DNA of 64,000 bases from Niebla homalea (lineage: Eukaryota; Ascomycota; Lecanoromycetes; Lecanorales; Ramalinaceae). Under the pieces are notes generated by a model. The model saw only the letters and a list, made by a program, of their open reading frames with translations. It was not told the origin of the DNA and ran no database searches. Each line of letters starts with the position of its first letter. Positions within the stretch are counted from its first letter, which is position 1. Below are positions 11,357-23,774 of this stretch, piece by piece. The stretch spans positions 1,054,001-1,118,000 of the forward strand of contig JAHGAU010000013.1 of assembly GCA_019925105.1 (NCBI GenBank), written 5' to 3'. The translations under genes and the position numbers were made by a program.

Positions 11357-13068
11357 ATGGACGACTTCCATCGAATTGTGGTCGCCGTCGACTTCGGCAC
11401 TACCTTTACAGCAGTGGCTTGGGCAGACACCTCAAATCAAGGCCAGGTGGAACTCATTACGAATTGGCCTACGAGCGGGCAGCTTGTAGGAGTTCAAACG
11501 CCAACCGAGATATCTTATAACGAAAATAGCACGACGCAGTTCTCATGGGGCTATAACATCAGTCCAAGGGCGCGAAAGGTAGATCGCTTTGTATTTCACA
11601 ACACAACGACGCCTGACACACTGAGCAGGTCCAATGGTTTAAATTGGGACTCGAATTAGAGCGCGAAGTACTCACTTTGCCTCCAGATATGACTTCAGCA
11701 GATCTGGTTCATGACTTCCTTTCCGCAATTTACAAGCACACCATCACAACGCTCTACCGTAGGTTCGATAGGGGTGTCATGGAGATGACCAAGATCGACT
11801 TTATACTCACGGTACCTGCCATCTGGTCCGACGCTGCAAAGAGCAAGATGGAAAATGCCGCGACCAGAGCGGGGATGGGTAATGAACATTGTCTTCAATT
11901 GCTTTCCGAGCCTGAAAGCGCCGCAATTTACACAATCAAGTCGCTTGACAGGGCGCATTCGCAATTCAAGATCCATGATCGGGTCGTGGTTTGTGACGCT
12001 GGTGGAGGCACCGTTGATCTCATCGCGTATGAGATCATGCAAATCACGCCTCAATTGAGCGTTGTGGAATGCACAGCGGGCACTGGTGATTTTTGTGGCT
12101 CCACCTTCATCGACCGGGAGTTCGACAAGCTTTTTGCACAACGTATGGGACACCACTACAACAACGTTTCGCTGCTTAATCGACAGCAGACGGTCAAGAA
12201 CTTCGAAGCGACCAAGGCTGCTTTCCGCGATGATCCCAGTCAACCCACATTTTACGTCAACGTCCCTACCGTTGGCACGTTGGAGCAGTGCCGTGTCTAT
12301 GGTGGCAACTTCGAGATCACCCAGGAAGAAATGCGCGCACTATTTGATGTTGTTATTGATCAAGTAGTGAATCTCATCAGTGCTCAGGTCGTTAAAGTCA
12401 CGGACTCCTCCCACCCGGTCAATGCCATACTCCTGGTGGGCGGGTTTGGCGAATCAGAGTATTTGTACAAACGAGTGCATACGTGGGCTACTCGGTCCCA
12501 GATACAGGTTATTCAGCCTAGGCATGCCGCAACCTCGATCGTGCGCGGGGCCGTGATGAAAGGACTGGAGCCTAAAGGCGGTAAGGCAAGAACAGAGATC
12601 AAGAGGAGAGCGAGAAGGTCGTACGGTGTCGCGGGATCGCATACCTTCATATCTGGGCGACATCTCGAATGCGACGCTTTTGTAGATGAATGTACTGGGC
12701 AGAAAATGGCGAGAAACCAGGTCAATTGGTTCATCAGAAAGAATCAAATCATCACCGACGACGAGAAGTTCAGATACCAATTCTCCCGGACATTTCGCCA
12801 TCTCAAACCCTGGCATGATCGGTTGGTAGCCTGCAGTCTTGACCAACCTCCCTTGAGAAAGGACGAAGCCGTGTCTTCGCTCTGTTCGGTGACATCTGAT
12901 CTTACTCATCTGAGAAGGAGGCAATTTCAGATCCGGATGAATAAATTCAAGCCATACTTCACCGCTCATTATGCCATCTTGTGTGGCTTCGAGAACAGCA
13001 ATTTGAAGTTCACGGTGGAATTCAAGGGACAGGAGTATGGCATTGCTAATGTCGAGTTTGACGCCTAA
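11357..13068 (+). CDS. Hsp70-like (HSPA12-type) ATPase
   Basis: A 553-residue actin/Hsp70-fold protein from exons 11357-11578 and 11629-13068, with a 50-nt GT-AG intron at a codon boundary. Nucleotide-binding motifs are present in order: phosphate-1 VVAVDFGTTFTAVAWA (about 8-23), phosphate-2 VVCDAGGGTVDL (194-205) and adenosine-binding ILLVGGFGESEY (341-352). The protein ends without the substrate-binding lid and EEVD tail of canonical Hsp70. That resembles the HSPA12-like group, which is expanded in filamentous fungi. Clients are unknown. It converges with the dehydrogenase gene, leaving only about 84 bases between the two stop codons. Confidence 0.9.
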
Positions 13069-13152
13069 ACGTCAATCATATTACCCAACACCAAACATGT
13101 TATCATGAAGTTGGCTGGCGAATCTGCCCGTTCGATCCCGTAGAACCTCATG

Positions 13153-14454
13153 CTACCCTCTGATGGAACTAGATGTCGGCCGCCTTGATGCGTAGCCAAT
13201 CTTCCGGTCGACTGAATTGAGCAATCCCTGGCCATCGGCCAAACGCTGGAGATTCTTTTCAAGCACCGCGAAAACCCGCGTTGATTGATGTTGATGAATA
13301 AAGCTCATGTGAGGGGTGATGATGCAATTTGGAGCATCCCAAAGTGGATCGTCCGAGGGAAGGGGCTCTGGGGTGGTGACATCCAACGCTGCTCCTCGCA
13401 ATCCTCCGGCGGGTCCTTGGGGGTTGGGGCCATGTCTTTCGAACTCCTTGAGAGCCTCAATAAGATCTTCCTGGACCAGAATCTCTCCTCGAGAAATGTT
13501 AGTAATGAATGCATTCTTTTTGAAGAGTACTCGAAATTCGTCCTTGCCGAGAAGATGCCTTGTTTGCTCAGTTAAGGGCACGCTGATGAGCAGATGATCG
13601 AGGTCTTGGCCAAGGAAGTGGTGAAGGGAGTCTTTATCAAAGCCACTGAACCATTGACTGGGGATCTCGCCCTCGGGATCCCCTGTTCCAGGTACCACAT
13701 AACCATGGTCACGCCTGCTCTCCGCAGTACTGCGACGGTTCCCAGTGAATGCAAATATTTCCATGCCCATGGCCTTGGCCATTCTAGCCACGTGTCGGCC
13801 GATTGAGCCATAGCCCAATATGCCCATACGCTTGCCCACGTTTTCGGAGACGGATGCGAAGTTGGCCCTGCCCGATGGAGAGTTATCCCACGTACGTGCG
13901 TTCTGCCATTCATCCAGGATCCTGTATTTGTGCGATCCGATCAGGGAAGTCATTGTGACCCATTCCCCAATGATAGGCCCATGAATTCCAGAGGAAGTTG
14001 TGATGGGAATTTGCGTGTCTCTGTACAGAGGTGCATTCTCCATGTGATCACTGCCACTGCTCACAAGCTGAACGAGCTCTGAGTGGGCGGATTAGATACC
14101 AAAATGAGCAAGATCCGCACGCTTGCTCTGGCGGTCCCATTCTACTCACCCAGCATTGGGGCCATTTTTGGGTCAGGGGGAAAGTCGTACAGCGTTGAAA
14201 GCACCGTCACGTCTTTCCATATTTCTAGATTCATTGTGTCAGAGCATAACAGAATCGTGATGCGAGAGGCACCAGGTGAACATAGTATTACCTGCTGGCA
14301 AGTGTCCTTTCAAGCTGTCTCCTCGCGGGAGGTTTGTCTGAATGAAGCTCACCTTCAGCTCAGGATGGCAGGTTCGTAGATTGTCTAGGATAGGCTTTGG
14401 CTCAGGAAACGGCATGGCACATAGCAAGTGGCCTTTGTAGGTGTTGCTGGCCAT
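13153..14454 (-). CDS. D-isomer-specific 2-hydroxyacid dehydrogenase
   Basis: NAD(P)-dependent oxidoreductase of 387 residues from exons 14454-14292, 14224-14150 and 14078-13153. The two introns (67 and 71 nt) keep phase and restore an N-terminal segment containing IWKDVTVLSTLYDF. The Rossmann motif GILGYGSIGRHVA is near 165-177. Catalytic residues of the family are recognisable: Arg in NISRGE (about 276), Glu in TTPEPLP (about 317) and His in ITPHMSF (about 336). The substrate could be glyoxylate, hydroxypyruvate or another 2-ketoacid; sequence alone does not decide. The last residues just before the stop are low-complexity Ser/Arg. Confidence 0.9.
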
Positions 14455-14880
14455 GGTGGAGTATTTTAGAAGTCTGACGTGAGGTATCTGGGCCTTGACG
14501 AGCTGGTGGATGCAATGGGAATGGAATTAAACCATCTCATAGCAGCTTGTAAGATTCACATGCTAAGATTATTGTCAAATCATCCCTACCTGAATTCTCC
14601 CCTGGGCTTTTCAATCATCTGACAGACTAATGCCTGCAACTGATTCTTCCATCGGAGCCTAGAATCCTTCTGGGCTTCTTTAGCCCCAAATTCCATGCAG
14701 GATGATGCAATTGGGGATGAGAAGCGCAGGCGTTCCCACCGTGCATCCGAATTGATCCTTCTCAAGTCCACCCAATGGTGGAAATAGACCATTGTTGAGT
14801 CTCAAGCCCGATATCTAGATTCTGGTAGTTTTTTATACACTTCTCTTGCTTATCGCTTCAGACGATGACCATTGCGCCTG
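14455..14880. promoter_or_regulatory. Divergent promoter region
   Basis: About 430 bases between the dehydrogenase (-) and the disordered-protein gene (+). A TTTTTTATACAC stretch near 14829 is a plausible TATA-like element for the plus-strand gene. Confidence 0.45.
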
Positions 14881-16641
14881 ATGGACGATGAACGCTCCCA
14901 GCTCTCCACAGAAATCTCCCAAGCTCGCTCTCGAACCTCCCTCGACCGAACAACACCAGCGCCTCCGAGCCCCAATACTCGAAGTCGATCGCGCACCTCT
15001 CTCAATCGACGCCCACTTGTATCTCCAGCTTCCCATCATCCGCGCCGCATGACTTTGCCATCTAGCCCGCTCAAACAGCCCCAGCATAGCAGTATCCCGA
15101 ACGTCGCAGATAATCTCCTGGCACACGCTCAATCCAGGGAACGCATATCCAAAGCCACTCAAATTGCCAGCCATGTGAGCAAACCATTGACAGCAATTGA
15201 CCGCAAGCCGCTCCCCTACCATCCCCTCTCCCACCTCGGCGCTGGCCGCTTCTACGACCCCGGTGGGGACTGGAATCGTCGACACCACCGTCTTCGAGAG
15301 CGCGCGTCATGGTCCAAATTAACCAAGGAGTCAACGCCAGCCTGGCCCCCGCAAGCTACGAGGGACTTGCTGAAGGAAGCGGGGGAGTGGTTGGATCTGG
15401 TCTATCCTTACCCCGCCTCGGTAGAGGATGGGGAAGTGGGATCGTTGCAGTCACCATCGTCATCGGGATCATTTGAGACTCTCAAAGGAAGTGAGTTGGG
15501 TGATCGCCTGTGGACGCAAGCGCGAGAAGCGGTGTCTTTGACTTCGCTCGGTGATGATGACGAGGAAGCTCGACGATCGACCTGCGGGGATCATGTTAAT
15601 ATTGACATCTTGAAAGATGAGTATGATCAGCGTGGCGACGATACGGACAAGGAGATCGTCAGTATGCCCCGAAAAATTGGTTCGCTTCGGGGTGAGAAGA
15701 TTGTCGTCTCTTCACTTCCATCACTGCCATCAACTCTTCTCCATCCTTCTGACGAGAACTTAAAACCCATCACACATGACGGTGGCAGGGAATCAAAGGT
15801 TCGGGAACAACTTGTGATGTTACAGGGTTTGAACTCACCAGAAGGGAATGAAGGCGGCATAGCGCCTAACGAGTGGAGTCTTAATCCTCATCTCGCCGAA
15901 TTGGATGCCACACCTGTGCCCCCAAACAAGGACTCCTTAGCAAGAGCTTCAATACCTCTAACGACGCGAACTATCATCGGCAGTCATGATTCTCTTGATC
16001 ACGAGGACAATGAGAAATCGATATCTGATCTCTCATCTGGAGAACCAACCCCACAGCGTAGCCCTGAATACATCAACCTGCCGATCGATCTTGGCGACGA
16101 GCAGTTCTCCGCTGCAATTGCGGAGGCTTTGGGGTTTGATAGATCGCCAGCAAAGGAGGAACCAACAAGTCATGTTATGACGGCGGACCATTCAAGTGAT
16201 TCTTTTCTCAGAAACGTCCGGAACTCTACGACTCTCATGAATTCTCATGACGCGAAAACTTCGCCAGAAGCATCTACATTTGATATAGTTCCCACAGAAA
16301 GTATGCCACAAGCTGGTCCGCCTGTCGCAGACGAGGCAGCAGAGAGTACAAAGGTATTTCATCATACAGGACAACCACACCCCGCCAAGCCACCTTCGAT
16401 GCCGTCTTCCTGCGAGATCACACCACGCGACACTCAAAGCCGAATGACACAGAATGAGCCGTTTGATGAGGAAACAGTCACAATCGAAACAGCCCTCCCC
16501 TCGTCTCCAAATAGTGAAAAGAATGAGACCGTAAGCATCTTCTCGGACCTCGAAAATCTGGCACTCGCATCCCAACGATTCTCATCATCATCTGCTCAAA
16601 CCTCTAACCTTACCACTTCGAAGAACCCGGCCCCCGGCTGA
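14881..16641 (+). CDS. Uncharacterised disordered fungal protein
   Basis: A single-exon frame of 586 residues. The frame extends upstream to 14872 without an ATG, so the first ATG at 14881 is taken as the start; a nearby ATG at 14865 is out of frame. The N-terminus is rich in Arg/Ser (ARSRTS, RSRSRTSL repeats). A more ordered segment around residues 100-170 contains YHPLSHLGAGRFYDPGG, then HRLRERASWSKL and an aromatic stretch EAGEWLDLVYPYP. The remainder is acidic and Ser/Pro-rich, with a short helix-like piece DEQFSAAIAEALGFDRSP. No domain is recognised; codon regularity and length support a real gene. Its role is unknown. Confidence 0.75.
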   Translation: MDDERSQLSTEISQARSRTSLDRTTPAPPSPNTRSRSRTSLNRRPLVSPASHHPRRMTLPSSPLKQPQHSSIPNVADNLLAHAQSRERISKATQIASHVSKPLTAIDRKPLPYHPLSHLGAGRFYDPGGDWNRRHHRLRERASWSKLTKESTPAWPPQATRDLLKEAGEWLDLVYPYPASVEDGEVGSLQSPSSSGSFETLKGSELGDRLWTQAREAVSLTSLGDDDEEARRSTCGDHVNIDILKDEYDQRGDDTDKEIVSMPRKIGSLRGEKIVVSSLPSLPSTLLHPSDENLKPITHDGGRESKVREQLVMLQGLNSPEGNEGGIAPNEWSLNPHLAELDATPVPPNKDSLARASIPLTTRTIIGSHDSLDHEDNEKSISDLSSGEPTPQRSPEYINLPIDLGDEQFSAAIAEALGFDRSPAKEEPTSHVMTADHSSDSFLRNVRNSTTLMNSHDAKTSPEASTFDIVPTESMPQAGPPVADEAAESTKVFHHTGQPHPAKPPSMPSSCEITPRDTQSRMTQNEPFDEETVTIETALPSSPNSEKNETVSIFSDLENLALASQRFSSSSAQTSNLTTSKNPAPG

Positions 16642-17976
16642 TACCCAGTTGCTCTACTACACAATGCGTTAGCAGACAATCCTCACGCTTTTGGACACTC
16701 TCCGTCTGGGACCTCACGTGACGCAATTCCATCACCACGACACAGCGATGACACTTCTTGCGGCCACCATACCTAATCCAGCCGGACTCCCTCCAGCGTT
16801 GAACCTGGTATAAAAGTTTATCACGCTTAAGCGCATGGGCTAAGGTCTAGCCGCTTCCCGACCCGCAACACGTGGGAGGGAGGGATGATGACGTATTGTG
16901 TAACCATTTGTACCTGCTGTGCAACAAGCCATGTCACAACAACTCCTCCTATCATGGCATATCATGATATGATAATTGTGTTTGACCCGCAATAGCATGA
17001 TTGGTGCCATAGATATATTGGGGACGCGCGTCTCACGTGAGGATGGAAAGGTTGAGATCAAGACCACCCATTGCAAGCACAATGTACTAGAAGACCATGA
17101 TCGGCGATAATCCGTGGTTGCTTTGCAACATTGGAAGCATAACGAGCGAACTTTGGCAGGTATCAAGCAATGTCGGTCGAACACTTGACTGCAGAGTCTT
17201 TACTTCGACGATCCTTCAAGGCAATCGATAGGGCCCTACCTCAATGACAGTACCCGAGGAGGTAAAGGATCTTCGAGTCGGCGCACCGTCCAGACCTCCC
17301 CCATAAATTGATAATCCAATGACGCCAGGAGCCAACACCCCAAATGGCGAGGAACCAAGTTCTTGGCTCTCCAATTACTCAAAAGGACCGGCATGTCCAG
17401 ATAGGATTCTCGGCCATTCAGGCGTTCCCTCAAGCGGCATTATATACCTCGAACATGGTCCGGATATCTATCATCACCCACTTGGTGCCCTTGCCGAGGA
17501 CTTTCTCCTGGGCGTTTCCCGCAACATTCCTATTCATTTTTGCAATCTCACCTGCAGATGATGGGGAGTAAAAGCTCCTACTTCGCCTTGTGACTTGCAT
17601 GAAGAATACGCACACGCATACGAATTGGGCAACTCGATTGCTGGAGCCCTTACGGTACGTGATACGCCGGCCGCCTTTGGGGACAGTTGGCCCGATTGCG
17701 GGTTAAGATCCAGCACTCCGGTGACATAGTAGGACCAAACGGAGTGCCCTTAAATAAGCTTGGAACGGCGCGGGACATTGGCAGACCTTGGGCCGACAGC
17801 ATGAATTTATTAGCCCATAAAACCGCAGGAAATCTAGAGAATGCAATAAATATCATGTACTCAAAGATGTTCTTCAATTGTGATACGTACTTTGCTTTTC
17901 GAAGCACTCAGTTGACAGCGATGACTTTTGCTTCTCTCATCGCGATAGCTCCTCATCTCAAACCTCACCGCTAACC
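16642..17976. other. Intergenic, 1.3 kb
   Basis: Lies between two convergent genes. Several 60-95 residue open frames overlap on both strands (17236-17974) but have no splice-consistent structure or recognisable motif. I see no repeat or RNA gene in it. One CACGTG-type site occurs near 16870 and a TCACGTGA site near 17033. Confidence 0.5.
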
Positions 17977-18948
17977 TCAAATCTTCAACGGCTCCCTTGC
18001 GAAATACTCCTCCAACGTCGTCAACTTCCCGCTCGCCTGCTCCGCTGACCACTCAACCAACTTCCCTGTCTCCGGCCCATAATACCCGTAATCCTGCATC
18101 CACAAAAACATATCGCAGAGCGCCTTCCCCATCGCCGGTGGCATCGACCCCTCGATCGTCTCCCTCGGCACCTGCACATACTTGACCTGCTTCCCACTCG
18201 CCTTACTCATCACCTCCGCCACCTCCGCAAAACTCCTCAGATACGTCGCCGCACTCAACACCTTCCCCTCATATTTCCCGGGGTCCGCCAGGATCGCCCC
18301 AACGAACTTCCCCGTGTCGGCCGCGATATCAATCAACGGCACCATCGTGCCGGGGTCCACGAAACTGCACAACCCATACGTCCCACCGTCACCCTCGCCG
18401 TCCAGCGGCCGCGGCGCCATCCCGGCCCCGAAATTCTGCATGAACGACCCGGGGTGGAAGAAGGCGCTCCGGAGCCCGGGCGCCAGTCCCCGGATATACG
18501 CCTCGATCTCGGCCTTCACATCCAAGTGGATCGCCCCGCCGATGCGGCCCGCACTGCCCCGCGCGACGTGCACCTCGGAGCTGAAGATCAGGTACTCGCA
18601 CCCTTGCGTGGCGGCCGCGGCGTCCGCCACGCATTTCCCCTGCCGGAGCTCCCGGCTCCGGATGTCGGCGCCCCCGTCGGACCAGTCCGATACCGTGACC
18701 AGGAAGACGGTGTGCGTGCCCCGCAGTGCGGCGGCGATGGAGGCCGCGTCGTCGAGGTCGGCTTGGACGAGCTCGACGGTGGGGGCGGGACCGAGGGTTT
18801 GAAGGGCCTGCGCGCTGGGGGAGGAGGGATCGCGCGTCACGGCGCGGATGGAGAAGTGGGTGGAGAGGTGGGGGTCGGTGAGGACGTGGCGGATGAGGGA
18901 CTTGCCTTGGTTGCCGGTGGCGCCGAAGACGGTGAGGATGTTGGGCAT
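17977..18948 (-). CDS. NmrA-like family NAD(P)-binding protein
   Basis: An intronless 323-residue atypical short-chain dehydrogenase. The N-terminal nucleotide-binding loop ILTVFGATGNQGKSL (residues 4-18) and the following IRAVTRD strand are typical of NmrA/HSCARG proteins. These bind NAD(P) and often act as redox sensors or regulators, for example of nitrogen metabolism, and usually lack the catalytic Tyr-x-x-x-Lys. The mid-region FFHPGSFMQNFGAGM and PLIDIAADTGKFVGAIL also fits the family. Length is normal. The gene is strikingly GC-rich at third positions compared with AT-richer neighbours. Which pathway it serves is unknown. Confidence 0.9.
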   Translation of the reverse strand: MPNILTVFGATGNQGKSLIRHVLTDPHLSTHFSIRAVTRDPSSPSAQALQTLGPAPTVELVQADLDDAASIAAALRGTHTVFLVTVSDWSDGGADIRSRELRQGKCVADAAAATQGCEYLIFSSEVHVARGSAGRIGGAIHLDVKAEIEAYIRGLAPGLRSAFFHPGSFMQNFGAGMAPRPLDGEGDGGTYGLCSFVDPGTMVPLIDIAADTGKFVGAILADPGKYEGKVLSAATYLRSFAEVAEVMSKASGKQVKYVQVPRETIEGSMPPAMGKALCDMFLWMQDYGYYGPETGKLVEWSAEQASGKLTTLEEYFAREPLKI

Positions 18949-19752
18949 GGTCTGATGGAGATGATGGGGGTTATACCTTTGGGGCCGGGTGGGGGGGGAG
19001 ACGGGGGTGGGGCGTTGGGTTTGTGATGAGAGATGTGGAATGGGATTTTAATAATGAAAGGAACTGGATTGGATAGGCCTGCCTTTTATATACACAAACT
19101 TCCCCATTCGCTCGGCCATCGGGAATAGTTCTATCATAAATGCGAGCGAGATTACTCACGTGACTCCCATTCCATAGTCGATGACGTGTGCTGGATGACA
19201 AATTGACAAATGCCTGTTCCACCGTGTCGGAGATCTACTACTGCAGGTAGGTGGGATGGATGAATCCATGATAGGTGACCCATGCGGGTACACTTCGGGG
19301 GGCTAGCCCGTGTCCCGCAAGGGAGAGTAGGTGGGGGTCGGGACCTATGAATTCATCCATCCATCCATCCATCCATCTATACGGAATATACCAAGTACAC
19401 ATGGGCTCTTTCCCAGAAGACACGTGTCTTCTGAAAGAAGAGAATATTGCCCGTGATTCCCGGCTATCATAACAACAGAAGATTAGGGGGAATCATGCTG
19501 GTCCCAGTCCCTTATTCAAGCCAACCCCTCCCCTGATTTAAAAATTCATTGTTCTTCTCAGGCCCCTACCTACTTGACAGATAGGACCGAAATACTCTCC
19601 TTGAAATGCATCATGTCCAAAATTTCCACGCTATGCCTTTACCGCAATACAGTTAATGACGCTCGGTCATTCGACCTCCCTGTCCCACTAGATCCCTTCC
19701 CATTTTTCAGGAGCCTGTCTGTAGAGGATCAAGAATGCCACTGTAGATCCAT
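18949..19752. promoter_or_regulatory. Upstream region of the NmrA-like gene
   Basis: About 800 bases between two minus-strand genes: the promoter of the NmrA-like gene and the 3' flank of NPC1. A CTCACGTGA E-box lies near 19154 and a (CATC)6 microsatellite at 19354-19377. No gene was found. Confidence 0.5.
19354..19377. repeat. (CATC)6 microsatellite
   Basis: Six tandem CATC units in non-coding sequence. Confidence 0.9.
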
Positions 19753-22700
19753 TCAATAGTCCTCGGAATCGTAATCCTCGTTTGGCAGTAACGCCCTGTA
19801 CCGCCGATTCGCCAGATCCTCCTCCATGCTTCCATCGCTTTCGGGATCCAGGTACCCTAGACCAGACATGTCAGCTCGACTATTACTACTTCCTCGCCTC
19901 AGGTGTGAGAGTAACAGCAGGCGGGTTGGGAAATCTTACCTCCACCGCCAGCAATACTCAACGCCACTGGCAGCCAAACCAATGCATGCAGCGCCGCCAG
20001 CACCACCAGCGCCAACCAAATCCTGAAATAGTATACCTCGAAGATCTTACTCCTCGTGAAAGCCAACACAAAGACACCCAAGAACTTCGTCACTGTGATT
20101 CCTGAAAACACGGATCCGCCCACATTGACCAGCGCCGTCCATGCTCTCAAGTCTCGGCCTCGGGTAGCTACTGCATTGGTGGATGAAAGCGAAGACGCCT
20201 TCTCCATGACAGTACGGGAGGGGAACTGGAACGCGCGGGCGATGTGCGCGCAGAATTCAACGGCGATACCGACTGAGATGACGAGGTTGACTAGGGAGAT
20301 GGCGTTGAGGGAGACGTGGGCGAGGGCCATGACACCGATGATGTCGACAACGGTCATGATGACTGTGAGGGTGACGATGAGGCCTGTGGCGATGGAGCCG
20401 AGCAGTAAAGAAGTCAGGATGAAGATGATGGCGACAGCGGAGCCAAGCAGGGTGCCTGTCAGGTGGATGATGGAGGCATATTGGTCGAAGAAGATGTAGA
20501 ATTTGGAGTAGGGGAAGACCTTGATGGATTGGGCGTTGCTGATGTCGGATGCGATCCGGCGGGCTGAGGCGTAGGCGGAGATAAAGTCGTGTTGGGAGCG
20601 GAGGGGGGTGTGGGCGCTGCGGAAATGGGAGGCAGGTATGGGAGAGTTTGTGGAGTTGGGGTGGACGACGATGGCGTTGCTGTAAGGTGCGGCACCACCA
20701 AAGGGACAATCTTCGCTAGAGGGGGCGGCCAGCCATTTTTGGAGGTAATAGACAAATTCTTCATCTTCGGGCATGCCTTTCAGGGCCAGATTCCAAGGCG
20801 GGTCACGTCCCTGGAGACAAGGATGACCATGCTCAACACAGCATTGATCGTTGGCAGGGTTGAGCCAGGTGAAGAAGTCGTCTATCCAGCTGGCAGTGGA
20901 GCCGGTGATGTAGGAGACATCTGATCGCTTCGACTCCTGCTCGAGGATGTTCGTAAGCGAGTAGGATCGACAAGTAGAAAAGCGACCACAGATTTCTTGT
21001 TGGTGCTTTCGCTCGATGACGGGTAGGTCTTCCACCACGAAATAGACTGGAGGGCCAGTATTGAAGTAGGCGTCAAGGTCGTTAAAGTATGGAATGAGAT
21101 AGGAGTCCCTTGGAAATGCGATGCGTTGATCCAAGCCAAGGGAGACTTCTGGGATCAAAGCCAGACCAGCACTGAAGAGGCCGAGAAACGCGATCAAGAC
21201 GCCAACTTTGACCTTCCTGTTCACCAAGGCGGGTGCGTATATCTTGCGAATGAATTTTTGCAAAGGGCCTTCTTCGTCATAGCCATATGAGCCGGCGCTT
21301 TGGCTGAGGCCTGCTTTCGCTCTTTTGATCTGGATACAGGGGAAGCAGTCGGCGCGATGGTCTTCCACCCTTCGCTGGTTCAATGCAAGTACAGAGACGA
21401 ACATTGTGACTTGCAATAAGGCGTTGATCAAGACAGCACCTGCCGCGTAAACCGCAAAGTTCCTCACGGCCGGCATACCAACCGCAGCGCCCAAAGCAAA
21501 GGCCACAGTCTCCGTTGTAGCAGAAAGGAGTATGCTGGGTCCCATGCGTCCGAGAGCTTTTGCGATTCTCGTTTCGATTGTCTCATCAGGATGACTCACG
21601 TTCACCCGCTCGAACTCATGTACGATCAGGAAGATATTGTCCACACCAACAGCCAGGACAAGGAATGGAATGACTTCTGCAATGATGAGAGTAACTCGGA
21701 TTCCACAGGCGGAGAATAATCCAACGGACGCGGAGACCGACATTAGCACAATGACGATGCCAATGATTCCTAATGAGAACTTGGACCGTACCATTGTGCT
21801 TGCTGGGCTTTGCATGATTGATTTGATCGAGAGGGTCGTTGATCCCAGAGCCAGCGAAGCATACAAGAACATGATGATGTAGCTGACGACCACAATCTTC
21901 GCATCCGTGTTTGTGGATTTGTTCAGCTCACTCTCGAGACTCATTTCGGTAGAGAATGACAGCCTGAGTCCACGCTCGGCAGCCTCGGCCTGAGCATCCT
22001 GCATCACTCTCTTGAGGCCGGTTTCCCAATCGATCGCGCGTTTCTCAAGCTTCGTGCCTTCTTCGTAATTGTTCACGACCCAGGTGGCTATGAGTGCTTG
22101 AGCCGACAGTGCGTCATCGCCCTCGATGCCACCAAGCACCATATCTGGACTCAGAGGTAGCTGGAACTCGGGCAGACAAGTCTGTGTGCCTGGGGATCCA
22201 GCACATTCTTGGAGATGATCTGCCCAACCGCTTGGACTCAGTTCCCCTAGGTCTCCTTGAAAGTAGCCAGTCACGGACTGGACCACACACGCTTTGCCTG
22301 TAGGATTGAAGCAGACGTCTTGCAACGTCACCCTTTCCTGGGGGGACAGCACTCGGGCAACCCGACCCTCGACATCAAACCACCATGCCAGAGTCTCATA
22401 GCTCAATACAGGTCCTGGGCCAGATGCTTGCGTATTGTTCACCAGAAAGGCCTGTTCGGCACGGTAGAAAGGTCCGAAATTTTCATCAAAGAATTGCTTC
22501 TCCTTGGCTGCAGCAGAATTGGGGCTCACCCAAAGTCTGACCGGATTTGTCTCGACCTCGAAGCTGACCCATCCGATGCTTAGCACTACGACAATCAGAA
22601 CGCTGATACCTATGGTGATCAAAGGATATCGAGCACTATATCTGCCAAGGCAGTTGAACGCGCTGTCGCAGATGGTGTTCAACTTGTAAGGTCTTTGCGG

Positions 22701-23774
22701 CCTATCAAGCATGCCGGCATTGTGTACAATATCGCCCTCGTCCTCATCATCGCTGAGGGCAGCATCCTGGAGCAGCTGTAATCTTTCGCTCTTCCGCTGG
22801 CTATGCTTCTGGTACGCAACATGCCCAGAGACTGCCGTCACCAGGAGAGCCAGCAAGATGCAATAGACTAGAATCACGGCGAATGAAAGGCACGGAAGAG
22901 CGCCGACGTGGCAGTACTCCTCCTCCGTAACCTTTGCCAGCTCAGGACATAAGGCCGGGCAATCTTGACAAGTGCATCTGTACGCTTCATCCGAGCTGTT
23001 GCAAGCCTTGGACCCCGGGTCTGCGGCTTGCATTCCCTCAAACTTTTTCGCCGAAGGCCTTGGAAAGTTGATCTGAAACGGGCTCCCTAAGAACTTCTCA
23101 TCTCCGAGGAACTTCAAGAAAGAGGTATAATTCTTTGCGCCTCCACCGATGAAGTCCATAGCTTTACCGCCCGTGGCTCCAAATTTGACATCCTTGCAAC
23201 TATCGTAGAAGCCCTGGCCGTAGTCATCCGACCACAAATTATCCAGCTCCGTCACTATGAGTTTGCCCGAGGAGGCTTTTTGCGTCGCCGTGACATTGAC
23301 GAACAAGGATTGATCAGGGGAACAGGTGAATGTGCAGAAGAGGTCGAAGAAGTTGGCTTTGCAGGCTGGACACGATGAGATGATCGGTTCCGCGCGCTTC
23401 AGATTCGTTTTCAGAGCATCGATCTATTCACCGTCAGACGCATACGCCTATCGGACGATGTCGCGAATAGTCGGGGCACTGACCTGATCGCCATTACAGC
23501 AAACATCACCACTTCCCCACTGAGTTCCACATATTTCAATCAGCTTCTCTCTCGTCTTCTGGTCTGGCTCCTCCGCCAACCCGTTGTCCGGGCACGGTAA
23601 TTCGCCACCAAACAGCGACTTCTTCCCGCACTGACCACGGATGGCACAGCGACCGGCCTCATGCTTTGCAGTCCAGTTACCATCATCGGCAGCTCCGCCA
23701 GAGAGGCTTGTGGCGAATGTGGCCACACCTAGCAGTAGGTATGAGAGCTTCCAGCAAGGGATGCCTAGCATCAC
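19753..23774 (-). CDS. NCR1: NPC1/Ncr1 sterol transporter
   Basis: Niemann-Pick C1-type protein of 1292 residues that moves sterol across the vacuolar/lysosomal membrane. Exons are 23774-23484, 23423-19940 and 19856-19753, with introns of 60 and 83 nt; the last short exon encodes an acidic cytoplasmic tail. A signal peptide (LSYLLLGVATFATSLSGGA) precedes the Cys-rich N-terminal sterol-binding domain (GRCAIRGQCGKKSLFGG). The sterol-sensing region includes VIPFLVLAVGVDNIFLIVHE, and the C-terminal RND-type transmembrane bundle includes SLVNLVISVGIAVEFCAH. Length is slightly above yeast Ncr1 and usual for filamentous fungi. The gene symbol follows the yeast orthologue. Confidence 0.95.

Noticed and set aside
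17236..17974. Overlapping 60-95 residue frames on both strands
   Set aside because: No consistent splice model, no motif and no preferred strand.
2593..18948. Idea that the P450, dehydrogenase and NmrA-like genes form a secondary-metabolite cluster
   Set aside because: No backbone synthase, transporter or pathway regulator lies between them, and unrelated housekeeping genes intervene.
18182..19026. Two long plus-strand frames opposite the NmrA-like gene
   Set aside because: Explained by the high GC content of the real minus-strand gene; no domain.
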